Shown piece by piece: positions 1-6,848 of a DNA stretch of 17,787 nt. The position numbers and the translations under genes were made by a program. Position 1 is the first letter of the stretch. Every line of letters begins with the position of its first letter. Location: NCBI GenBank assembly GCA_964514665.1, contig CAZESH010000057.1, forward strand, positions 1 to 17,787, written 5' to 3'. The DNA comes from CAZESH01 sp964514665 (GTDB lineage Bacteria > Bacillota > Bacilli > Paenibacillales > KCTC-25726). Below the pieces are notes generated by a model. That model was not told the origin of the DNA and did not search any database. It saw only the letters and a program-made list of their open reading frames with translations.

Positions 1-695
1 ATGGAAGCGTCCATATAAGCGATCGCTCCGTCATATTGGTCATCCACGTAGGTGCTGTCCGTGCAGCCCTCGGGAATCCATGAGGAGAAATATTCGGCAA
101 ACGGCTTGAATTGCATAATGGGCTCCATGGAATGATTATGCGGATCCTTTTCATCTCCGCCATAGAACATCCGCTCAAACGGCTTCGGCGGCAAATACGG
201 GGAATGCGGGTCCATGTGCCGCAAAAACAGGAAGAACGGCTTGTCGTCGGCAGCCAACCGCTCCAGTTCCGGAATCGCTACCTCATTTAAATTTTCCGCT
301 TTCGGGCATCTTCCGGTTTCGTCTGCTCCCCAGGCCTCATAATCGAGGTATTGCTGAAAACCGCGCGAGGAAGGATTGCCCGTAAATCCCACGCAAGTGG
401 TGTTGTAGCCTTTCTCCCCCAGCACTTCGGGCAGCGTTTTGAGATGCGCTCCGAGCGGTCCGCCGTGGCGCAGCGCGACCACATCCGTTCCGAAGCAGTC
501 CATTCCAGTAAGCATGGAGGCATACCCCGGAGTCGTCGGAATACTCGCTGAAAAATGCTGCTCGAACAGCACGCCGTCGCGGCTGAAGCGATCGATATGC
601 GGCGTGGTCAAGCGATGATAGCCGTATCCGCTCATATGGTCCCGGCGCAGGCTGTCGATCCCCAGCAGAAGAAGATTCGGTTGTTTCCTATTCAT
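1..695 (-). CDS. Sulfatase/alkaline-phosphatase-superfamily hydrolase, 3' end beyond the window
   Basis: About 231 N-terminal residues are in the window; the rest lies beyond base 1. The start ATG (693-695) has AAAGGAG about 8 bases upstream. The opening (LLLLGIDSLRRDH, residues 8-20, then TTPHIDRF at 30-37) is the usual sulfatase-family fold start, with D14 as a metal ligand. LTG at 62-64 closes the nucleophile motif, and HMDPHSPYLPP around residue 160 fits the conserved His segment. The nucleophile segment reads TTPGY (54-58), where formylglycine sulfatases have C/S-x-P-S/T-R, so Thr replaces the Cys/Ser and Tyr the Arg. No signal peptide is visible, so it is probably cytoplasmic. It is the last visible gene after the isomerase and oxidoreductase genes, 41 bases behind the isomerase. 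The family is clear; the reaction (sulfate ester, phosphodiester or other) is not. Confidence 0.88.
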   Translation of the reverse strand, partial: MNRKQPNLLLLGIDSLRRDHMSGYGYHRLTTPHIDRFSRDGVLFEQHFSASIPTTPGYASMLTGMDCFGTDVVALRHGGPLGAHLKTLPEVLGEKGYNTTCVGFTGNPSSRGFQQYLDYEAWGADETGRCPKAENLNEVAIPELERLAADDKPFFLFLRHMDPHSPYLPPKPFERMFYGGDEKDPHNHSMEPIMQFKPFAEYFSSWIPEGCTDSTYVDDQYDGAIAYMDAS

Positions 696-736
696 GGCAG
701 CATACTCCTTTCGTGATAAACAGGTGTCATTTCGGA

Positions 737-1537
737 TTATCTCGCTCCGAGCGATTTCAGAACGGCGTTCAAATAGCCGTAGCTTTCGGCGGCAACAATG
801 GAAAGCTGCGCCAAAGAATGCCCGTTCGCTCCGATGACCTCCAAGCAGACAGGACCGTTATAGCCGCTTTCCGTCAACACCTTGCAGTACTCATGCAAAT
901 CGATATCCCCGCGTCCGCAGGCTTGCATCTCGATCGGTCCGGGACCGGCTTGGCGTCCTTTGCAGTCGCGGATATGAATGTGCCGGACACGGCTGACCAC
1001 TTGCGACAGCGCCTCCTCCGGATTTTCGTTTGCACGGTAAATATGGCTGGGATCCATGTCGATGCCGAATGAGGAAGACGAAATACTTTCCATCGCCTGC
1101 AGCGTAGTCGGCGTGTTATAAATCGCCTGCCCTACATGCGCCTTGACACACATCGTTACGCCGTATTGCGCGGCCAGCTCGGACATGCTGTCCAGCTTCC
1201 CGATCGAAGCGGCAAGGTCCCCCTCCGCATCGGACTTGCCTCCGGGGCCGACGTTGACTACAGGAATGCCCAATTCGCGTGCCGCTTCGAAAGCAAGCTT
1301 CAGCCTTGTTTCATCCAATCTGGCGACTTCCATGGAAAGCAGCTCAAGCCCGAGATCATCCGTGATGCGGCGGATTTCAGGCGCCTGTTCCTGCCAGCGC
1401 TCCAGCTCCAAATGCTCGCACATCCCTTGAATAGCCGCCAATTCTATGCCGTCATATCCGCTCATTTTTATATGCTGGGCCGCCGTGGCAAAATCGTATT
1501 CCTTGAACAAAACCGAGTTGATTCCAAGCTTGATCAT
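737..1537 (-). CDS. Sugar phosphate isomerase/epimerase-like TIM-barrel protein
   Basis: A complete 266-residue protein of the AP-endonuclease-2/xylose-isomerase-like TIM-barrel superfamily (IolE/IolI-type), usual length 250-290. The start ATG has GAGGAG about 10 bases upstream. Family landmarks are the N-terminal strand and helix (LGINSVLF, then GYDGIELA at 27-34), D162-P-S-H165, HIHIRDCKG at 186-194 and LEVIG at 232-236. Members isomerise or epimerise sugars or inosose-type ketoses with a divalent metal held by Glu, Asp, His and Glu. Here D162, H188 and E233 are in place, but the first Glu position (normally E-x-H) reads K132-A-H134. This may be a subfamily trait rather than inactivation. 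It lies 28 bases after the oxidoreductase gene and 41 before the sulfatase-like gene, so the three probably act on the same compound. The exact substrate is unknown. Confidence 0.88.
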   Translation of the reverse strand: MIKLGINSVLFKEYDFATAAQHIKMSGYDGIELAAIQGMCEHLELERWQEQAPEIRRITDDLGLELLSMEVARLDETRLKLAFEAARELGIPVVNVGPGGKSDAEGDLAASIGKLDSMSELAAQYGVTMCVKAHVGQAIYNTPTTLQAMESISSSSFGIDMDPSHIYRANENPEEALSQVVSRVRHIHIRDCKGRQAGPGPIEMQACGRGDIDLHEYCKVLTESGYNGPVCLEVIGANGHSLAQLSIVAAESYGYLNAVLKSLGAR

Positions 1538-1565
1538 ATGAATGATTCTCCTCTTCGTTAAATTT

Positions 1566-2555
1566 TTAAAGTTCTACAACGCTTGACGTTTCAAACGACT
1601 GGATCGCCGCTTCGATAATCGCTTGCGCTTTCAAAGCATCTTCCCCGGAGCCGTTAATCTCCCCGTAAGGAACTTTCGCCTCTAGCTGCTCGATCCAGTC
1701 GCTGATCCGGCTTTTAAACGTCTCCCCGAAGGAACGCATCCCGCCCAGATAGCTGTAGCTTTCCGTCTCGATGCTGTGTCTTGGATAAAACGTCAGCTGC
1801 TCGCAGGCATCCTCCAGCACGAACCGCCCTTTTGATCCGACCACCTCGCAGCGCTCCAGCCCGTAGCTGGCTCCTGCGTCGTAGCTGCCTGCCAGATTGC
1901 CGATTGCGCCATTCTCAAATTCCATGATAATCTGCGCATTCGACCAGATTGCCCTGCCTTCGCCTTTCATCATGAAGGCCGATACGCGTCTAATGTCTCC
2001 GCCAAAATAACGGATGACGTCAAAAGAATGGGGATGCAGCGCCCGCAGATGAAACCATGGGGAAGTCTCCACAGGGTTGTTGATCCACATGCGCATGTTG
2101 ATCATATGCAGCTTGCCGAGACGGCCTTCATCCACCCATCCTCTCGCCTTCAAAGCGGCAGGTGTGAAACGGTGATTCAAATTGACGCCGTAGGGCAGCG
2201 CCTTCTCCTTGGCCAGGGCTACCATTTTCTGCCCTTCGTCGATCCGGTTGGAAATCGGCTTTTCGCCGAGCACGGGAATACCTGCTTGCAGAAGCTCCAT
2301 CGTCGGCTCAAAATGCTCTCCTCCGTTTTCCTCTCCCTTGGTCGCCACGCTGCAGGCATCCAATTCGATGCCGCTGTCCAGCATCTCGCGCACGCTGTAG
2401 AACGCTTTGCAGCCATATTTCTCCGCTGCCGCATCCGCTTTTTCCTTGACGATGTCGCATACCGCTACAAGCTCCGTCTTGGCATGATCGCGGTATATGC
2501 CGGCATGAATGGAACCGATGTTGCCGATTCCGACAACTCCCACCTTTAATGTCAT
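1566..2555 (-). CDS. Gfo/Idh/MocA-family NAD(P)-dependent sugar oxidoreductase
   Basis: A complete 329-residue cytoplasmic dehydrogenase of typical family length. The N-terminal Rossmann fold has GIGNIG at 9-14 and ends its second strand with Asp (VCDIVKE, D34), which favours NAD over NADP. The family signature EKP is at 98-100 (K99 is the usual catalytic Lys), followed by NLNHRF at 125-130 and HSFD at 176-179, which matches the catalytic HxxD. The C-terminal domain is the usual alpha/beta substrate-binding fold. The start ATG follows GGGGGAATCGTT, a good ribosome binding site. It sits between the AraC regulator and the isomerase with gaps of 36 and 28 bases, so it is almost certainly in one transcript with them. 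Known members oxidise inositols, glucose-type sugars or sugar acids; the substrate here cannot be named. Confidence 0.92.
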   Translation of the reverse strand: MTLKVGVVGIGNIGSIHAGIYRDHAKTELVAVCDIVKEKADAAAEKYGCKAFYSVREMLDSGIELDACSVATKGEENGGEHFEPTMELLQAGIPVLGEKPISNRIDEGQKMVALAKEKALPYGVNLNHRFTPAALKARGWVDEGRLGKLHMINMRMWINNPVETSPWFHLRALHPHSFDVIRYFGGDIRRVSAFMMKGEGRAIWSNAQIIMEFENGAIGNLAGSYDAGASYGLERCEVVGSKGRFVLEDACEQLTFYPRHSIETESYSYLGGMRSFGETFKSRISDWIEQLEAKVPYGEINGSGEDALKAQAIIEAAIQSFETSSVVEL

Positions 2556-2591
2556 AACGATTCCCCCATTACGATTTTTTATTTTAAATTT

Positions 2592-3485
2592 TCATCCCTG
2601 CAGTTCCCGATATTGACGGGGCGAGCAGCCGACCTTGCGGCGAAACAGCTGGGTGAAAAAGGACGGATCCTCATAGCCGACCCGATGCGCAACATGAATC
2701 ACCTTGTCATTGCCTTCGGCCAAATACTGTTTGGCGCGCTCGATGCGGATCTGGTGAATGCGTTCCGTCACGGTTTGGCCTGTTTCCTGCTTGAACACCC
2801 GGTTTAAATTGCGGTTGCTGATATTGAAAAACTCGCATAGATCGGGAATCGACAGTCTTTTGTCAAAATGCCGTTCGAGAAACCCGTTGATGCGGCGAAC
2901 CAAAATCGTCCGCTCTTCCTCCCTGCAGGGCTTTGCCTCATGAACCAGGCTCTCGGCATAGAATCGCGACAGCATGATCAGCAATTGCAGCAGCTGCAGC
3001 TTGATGAGGGTGGTGTAACCCAACCGCGCCTGCTCCCGTTCGGCCATCATCGATTCCAGCAAAGCCAGCACCGGCCCTGCCTCCAGTTGATTTAAATTCA
3101 GACGGTGATGGAAGCGTTCCCGCAAATCCAAGAACGGATGAACATAGAAATAATCCATCGATTGGGAAATCCCCAGTTCCTTCAGCAGCGTCTCGTGAAT
3201 CAGCTCGGGCATGAACAGGCAATTGATGATTTCGATCCGCTCGCCTGCTTCGGCGCGGTAGGCGTGAACCTCCCCCGGATTAATGATGAAGACGTCGCCT
3301 TGCCGGATCGGATAGCGCTTCCCTTCAAACACATGGTCGGCTTTGCCGTCGACCAAAAAGACTAGCTCGATAAAATCATGCGAATGGTCCGTCGGCACAT
3401 TATGCTCGTCATGAAAATACCGTCCGATGCTGAAGGGGAATCCGGAATCGCGGATAAACTGCGACCTGTGAAGCTGCCTTACCAT
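2592..3485 (-). CDS. AraC-family transcriptional regulator with N-terminal cupin sensor
   Basis: A 297-residue one-component regulator. Residues about 20-150 form an AraC-type cupin pocket, with the pattern HSHDFIELVFLVDGK (34-48) followed by QGDVFIINPGEVHAY (62-76). Residues about 195-297 hold the two helix-turn-helix motifs: the first around 210-232 (SIPDLCEFFNISNRNLNRVF), the second around 258-285, ending in the family signature GYEDPSFFTQLFRRKVGCSP. It should bind a small sugar ligand and control transcription of this locus. It is the first gene of the four-gene run that ends in the sulfatase-like hydrolase. The 209-base gap upstream holds an 11-base direct repeat with a 21-base period, the spacing seen for AraC-type half sites, so autoregulation is plausible. 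The start ATG has a modest GGCGGGA site upstream. Confidence 0.93.
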   Translation of the reverse strand: MVRQLHRSQFIRDSGFPFSIGRYFHDEHNVPTDHSHDFIELVFLVDGKADHVFEGKRYPIRQGDVFIINPGEVHAYRAEAGERIEIINCLFMPELIHETLLKELGISQSMDYFYVHPFLDLRERFHHRLNLNQLEAGPVLALLESMMAEREQARLGYTTLIKLQLLQLLIMLSRFYAESLVHEAKPCREEERTILVRRINGFLERHFDKRLSIPDLCEFFNISNRNLNRVFKQETGQTVTERIHQIRIERAKQYLAEGNDKVIHVAHRVGYEDPSFFTQLFRRKVGCSPRQYRELQG

Positions 3486-3653
3486 GACATCCCGCCGTTA
3501 TGGAGAAACAGGCGTTCACTCCTCCGGTGTTTTATACCGGTCATCGGCTTCCCTCGCTTTCCTTCCATTCGTGGAGTGCCTGCAAAGTTCTGACTCTCTG
3601 CGGCTTTGCTCTTGCCCATCATGATAGCTGACAATCTCGCCCGTATCATTGCC

Positions 3654-3685
3654 GATTGCGCCAACTTGCAAGGGGATTGCGCCAA
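3654..3685 (-). promoter_or_regulatory. Candidate AraC-type operator: 11-base direct repeat with 21-base period
   Basis: The word TTGGCGCAATC (minus strand) occurs twice, at 3675-3685 and 3654-3664, exactly 21 bases apart, which is two helical turns and puts both on the same face. AraC-family proteins commonly bind tandem half sites at this spacing. The pair sits between the last permease gene (stop at 3695) and the cupin-AraC regulator gene (start at 3485). The repeat is seen directly; its role is inferred. Confidence 0.4.
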
Positions 3686-3694
3686 AAACGGAAA

Positions 3695-4528
3695 TCATCC
3701 TTTTACCGCCCCTGCGGTCATGCCGGCGACAATCCGCTTGTTGAAGAACAGGAACAGGATGAGCGGCGGAAGCGATATCAGCACGACATCGGCAAACAGC
3801 AGATTCCAAGAAGAGAGAAACTGGCTTGTGAAATTGTAAAGCGTCAGCTGCACCGTGGCGTTATCCGATCCGGGCAGAAAATACAGCGGATTGACGAAAT
3901 CGTTAAAAATGTTGACCGCCGTAATGATGATGATGGTGGAAGAAACCGGCCGGAGCAGCGGAAATACGATATTCATATATAAACGAAAGCTCCCGCATCC
4001 GTCGATAAAGGCGCTTTCGTCGATATCGCGCGGAATCGTCGCCATGAAAGCTCTGTACAGAATAGTCGCAAAAGGAAAATGCAGCGCAACCTCAACCAGT
4101 GTAAGTCCCATGATCGTTTTAAACAGCCCGATGGCATGAAGCACCCAGATCGTCGGCACGATCGCCGGCGGAATCATCAAGCCGGTCAGCACGAGAAAAT
4201 TGAGCGTCGAGGCCGCTTTGCCGCCTTCTCTGCGCTGCATCACAAATCCGGCCATCGAGCTGACGATGACAAGGATCACAATCGACATCACCGTGAGCAG
4301 CGTGCTGTTGTAAAAAGCCCGGATCACCATGTGATCGGCAGCCTGCAACACCTCTTTATAATTGTTCAGGACGGTAAAAACTTTGGGCCATGACATGTTT
4401 AATAACGAAGCCTCTTGCTTGGTTTTGAAGGAATTGATAATGACAAAATAAAAGGGTACCCAAAAAATCAAGCCGGTTAACAAAATGGACAAACTGCCGA
4501 AGACAACCTTTCGAAGCCCCATGCTCAT
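3695..4528 (-). CDS. Carbohydrate ABC transporter permease, MalG type (CUT1)
   Basis: A complete 277-residue inner-membrane permease with six predicted transmembrane helices, the first at about residues 10-32. The cytoplasmic EAA loop that docks on the ATPase is at 171-191 (ESAFIDGCGS, then NIVFPL), in the usual place for MalG-type subunits. The C-terminus (GMTAGAVKG) also matches the family. Its ATG overlaps the TGA of the preceding permease (ATGA, 4525-4528), so the two are translationally coupled and should form a heterodimer. No ATPase gene is present nearby. CUT1 systems of Bacillales commonly share an MsmX/UgpC-type ATPase encoded elsewhere, which is the likely case here. No clear terminator follows the stop, so some transcripts may run on into the AraC gene. 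Confidence 0.94.
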   Translation of the reverse strand: MSMGLRKVVFGSLSILLTGLIFWVPFYFVIINSFKTKQEASLLNMSWPKVFTVLNNYKEVLQAADHMVIRAFYNSTLLTVMSIVILVIVSSMAGFVMQRREGGKAASTLNFLVLTGLMIPPAIVPTIWVLHAIGLFKTIMGLTLVEVALHFPFATILYRAFMATIPRDIDESAFIDGCGSFRLYMNIVFPLLRPVSSTIIIITAVNIFNDFVNPLYFLPGSDNATVQLTLYNFTSQFLSSWNLLFADVVLISLPPLILFLFFNKRIVAGMTAGAVKG

Positions 4529-5391
4529 AGGTCAACCTCATTTCTTGTCAGAAACATGTACAGCGGAAACGCCAACAGCGAAACGCTGATGAACAAGATC
4601 ACGTTGCCGGCCGTTGCCAAACCGTAAAAGCCCGCCTGATATTGCTTGTAAATAATCGATGCGATCAGATCGGAAGCAAAACCCGGTCCGCCCTTGGTCA
4701 TGACCCAGATCAAGTCAAAGGTGCGCAAGCCGCCGATAAAGGCGAGAATAATCACGGAGTTCATCGCCGGTCTGCTGAGCGGCAGCGTAATATGCCAAAA
4801 GCCGGACAGCGTACTGCCGCCGTCGATTTTCAACGCTTCATAATAATGCTGGGGAATCGATAATATTCCGGCAATATAAATGACCGTGGCAATACCGACG
4901 CCTTTCCAGACATCCACGAAGGCGACCGAAAGCAAGGCGAGGTGAACATTTCCCAACCAGTCCGGACCGGAAATGCCGAAGGCTGCCAGTGATTTGTTGA
5001 TCAGCCCCTGCGTGGGATGCATCATCGTGCTGAAGACCATCCCGACCGCGATTGTACTGAGCAGCGTCGGGAAGAAAACCATCGAGCGGAGATAGTCCTT
5101 GAACGGAATTTTCGAGGTCAGAAATGCCCCCAGAAACAGACCCAAAACCACCTTCAGTCCGCAGGTTACAACCGCATAAATAAGCGTGTTCTTAAAACCG
5201 ATACTAAGCGCCGTTTCCGAGAAAAACGTCCTGTAGTTCTCCAATCCGGTAAACACCCAATGAGTCAGCGTCCACCTGGTCATGCTGAAGAAGAACGACA
5301 TGACGGTCGGCAGCAAATAAAAGATGAAATAGATAATTCCCGCGGGCAGTAAAAATCCGTAAGTATACATTTTCCTTTGCGCTTGTGTCAT
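4525..5391 (-). CDS. Carbohydrate ABC transporter permease, MalF type (CUT1)
   Basis: An inner-membrane permease of 288 residues from the chosen start, with six predicted transmembrane helices and the EAA loop at about 185-205 (EALKIDGGSTL, then HITLPLSRP). It pairs with the overlapping MalG-type gene. Three in-frame ATGs exist. The first (5424) would start inside the hairpin at 5414-5440 and has no ribosome binding site. The ATG at 5397 is only two bases from AAGGAG, too close. The ATG at 5391 has AAGGAG eight bases upstream and gives the natural start MTQAQRKMYTYGFLLPAG, so it is used here. The short N-terminus without extra MalF-style helices is normal for Firmicute CUT1 permeases. It is expected to carry a mono- or oligosaccharide delivered by the upstream binding protein. 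Confidence 0.93.
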   Translation of the reverse strand: MTQAQRKMYTYGFLLPAGIIYFIFYLLPTVMSFFFSMTRWTLTHWVFTGLENYRTFFSETALSIGFKNTLIYAVVTCGLKVVLGLFLGAFLTSKIPFKDYLRSMVFFPTLLSTIAVGMVFSTMMHPTQGLINKSLAAFGISGPDWLGNVHLALLSVAFVDVWKGVGIATVIYIAGILSIPQHYYEALKIDGGSTLSGFWHITLPLSRPAMNSVIILAFIGGLRTFDLIWVMTKGGPGFASDLIASIIYKQYQAGFYGLATAGNVILFISVSLLAFPLYMFLTRNEVDL

Positions 5392-5413
5392 CGCCATCTC
5401 TCCTTTATAAAAT

Positions 5414-5440
5414 CGGCCCTGCAAAGTTCTTGCAGGGCCG
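5414..5440 (-). promoter_or_regulatory. Intercistronic hairpin between binding-protein and permease genes
   Basis: A perfect 11-base-pair stem (CGGCCCTGCAA at 5414-5424 against TTGCAGGGCCG at 5430-5440) with a five-base loop. On the minus-strand transcript it is followed by ATTTTA and then the permease ribosome binding site. It begins about 30 bases after the binding-protein stop. It could be a partial terminator or a barrier protecting the upstream mRNA from 3' exonucleases; either would give more binding protein than permease, as is usual in sugar ABC operons. The run of T residues is short (four), so full termination is unlikely. Confidence 0.75.
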
Positions 5441-5471
5441 TGCCGGGCTAATCATCCATGCGAAGCGAAGC

Positions 5472-6848
5472 TTACCAGCCCGGAAGATTAAGCTGCTGCG
5501 CTTGCTTCTGAACGTCCTTGTCATACTCCTTGGCGCATTCCAACGGCGTTTTTTGACCGCTGCCGCACTCCACCGTGATATTTTCAAGATTCGGCCCTTT
5601 AACCGGGGAAATGAACTCAAGTGCAGGAGCGGTATGACCCGAATCGAAATACGGCTGCATATCCTTCAAAGCCGGGTAAGCATCATCGGGCAGCTTGGCG
5701 CCTTTGACCACATACGGTCCAACCGCCTTGCTTGCGGAAGCGAACGCCGCTTGGCCTTCAGGCGAAAGATAGAATTCGATCCATTTCTTCGCCGCGTCGA
5801 TATGCTTTCCTTTATTGTAGATATAAAATGAACTCGGCATCCAAACCGTCAGGCCGTTGATGTCGGCGCTGTCGCTCGGAATCGGAAACACGCCGATGTC
5901 CTTGATCTTGTCGGGAGAGTTTTGGTAAATCGCATCCAAAGCCGAAGAAAGCATCGGATACTGCACGCCCGTTCCATCGGCCAGCATCTTCAAAGCGGCA
6001 TCATAAGTCGTGGCCAGAAAATCCTTGTTATAGTAGCCTTTCTTAAATGGTTCCTGGGTCATCTCGAAACCGCGCAGCGCTGACGGAGTGGTCGCGAATT
6101 TGGCCTTGTTGGCAGTATAATCCGCGGCAAAATTCGGGTCCTGAGCCTGCACGTTATAGAAGCTGCCCAGAACAAACAGCTGCGAGGACCAAGTAGCCTT
6201 GTACGAGGCGATAATCGGCGTTTTTCCGGCCGCTTTGATCTTCTCGCTGTTGTCCATAAACTCCTTCCAGGTTTTGGGGACCGACAGTCCAAGATCGGCG
6301 TATACCTTCTTGTTGTAGAGTATCGCGCCGACGTTGGTGGAACCGCCGGGAACACCGTAAACTTTGCCGTCTGCGGTAACGGTCTTTTTGAAAGAATCGA
6401 GCACGTCGCTCATGAAAGGCTCGTTGGTCAGATCGACAAAATTCTCGGTGGGGTTCAAAGCCTGAAACAGCGACCCCGAGTTATAGAACAAAATATCGTC
6501 CATATCGCTTGTGGCGAGCCGCGTTTTGACCAGGTTATCGCCTTCGGTCCCATCCGGTTTGACATCGAATTTAATGGAAATATTCAGCTTCTTCTCGGCA
6601 GCTGCCGCTACGGCTTTGGCGGCTTCAAGCGATGTACCGGTGCTGCCGATCATCAAGGTAAGCTCGACTTTTTTGGCCGGAGCCGCACTGGCATCTCCGC
6701 CCTGCGCGGATTGACCGGCGCTTGCCGCAGGAGTGCTTGTTGAAGCGCCCGTTTGCGAGCTTGAACCCGAACTGCAGCCGGCAAATACCGTTACCAGCAA
6801 AACCATGCTGGCGAATAATGAAACGATTCTGCTTGCACGTTGATTCAT
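5472..6848 (-). CDS. ABC transporter sugar-binding lipoprotein (extracellular solute-binding protein, family 1)
   Basis: A 458-residue protein with a lipoprotein signal: N-terminal Arg residues, a hydrophobic stretch at 8-22 and the lipobox VFAGC with C25 as the lipidated Cys. A Ser/Gly/Ala/Gln-rich linker (26-60) follows. The mature part is a family-1 binding protein: LTLMIGSTG at the first strand, GKVYGVPGGSTNVGAILYNKKVYADLGL and PKTWKEFMDNSEKIKAAGKTPI in the central part, and a C-terminal KKWIEFYLSPEGQAAFA helix region. It captures the sugar outside the membrane and hands it to the two downstream permeases. AGGAGG (6859-6864) lies ten bases upstream of the ATG. A two-codon reading frame (ATG AAA TGA, 6845-6853) lies in between and overlaps the start codon. 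The gene opens a transporter operon behind a roughly 300-base leader and promoter region. Confidence 0.95.
   Translation of the reverse strand: MNQRASRIVSLFASMVLLVTVFAGCSSGSSSQTGASTSTPAASAGQSAQGGDASAAPAKKVELTLMIGSTGTSLEAAKAVAAAAEKKLNISIKFDVKPDGTEGDNLVKTRLATSDMDDILFYNSGSLFQALNPTENFVDLTNEPFMSDVLDSFKKTVTADGKVYGVPGGSTNVGAILYNKKVYADLGLSVPKTWKEFMDNSEKIKAAGKTPIIASYKATWSSQLFVLGSFYNVQAQDPNFAADYTANKAKFATTPSALRGFEMTQEPFKKGYYNKDFLATTYDAALKMLADGTGVQYPMLSSALDAIYQNSPDKIKDIGVFPIPSDSADINGLTVWMPSSFYIYNKGKHIDAAKKWIEFYLSPEGQAAFASASKAVGPYVVKGAKLPDDAYPALKDMQPYFDSGHTAPALEFISPVKGPNLENITVECGSGQKTPLECAKEYDKDVQKQAQQLNLPGW

Noticed and set aside
3524..3540. CCGGT/ACCGG hairpin before the AraC gene as a terminator for the transporter operon
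   Set aside because: Only five base pairs and no T-run after it on the minus strand; it would not terminate.
3479..3809. Minus-strand reading frames (68 and 97 codons) in the gap between the MalG-type permease and the AraC gene
   Set aside because: Both overlap real genes at one end, have no suitable ribosome binding site, and the sequence is basic and without recognisable domains.
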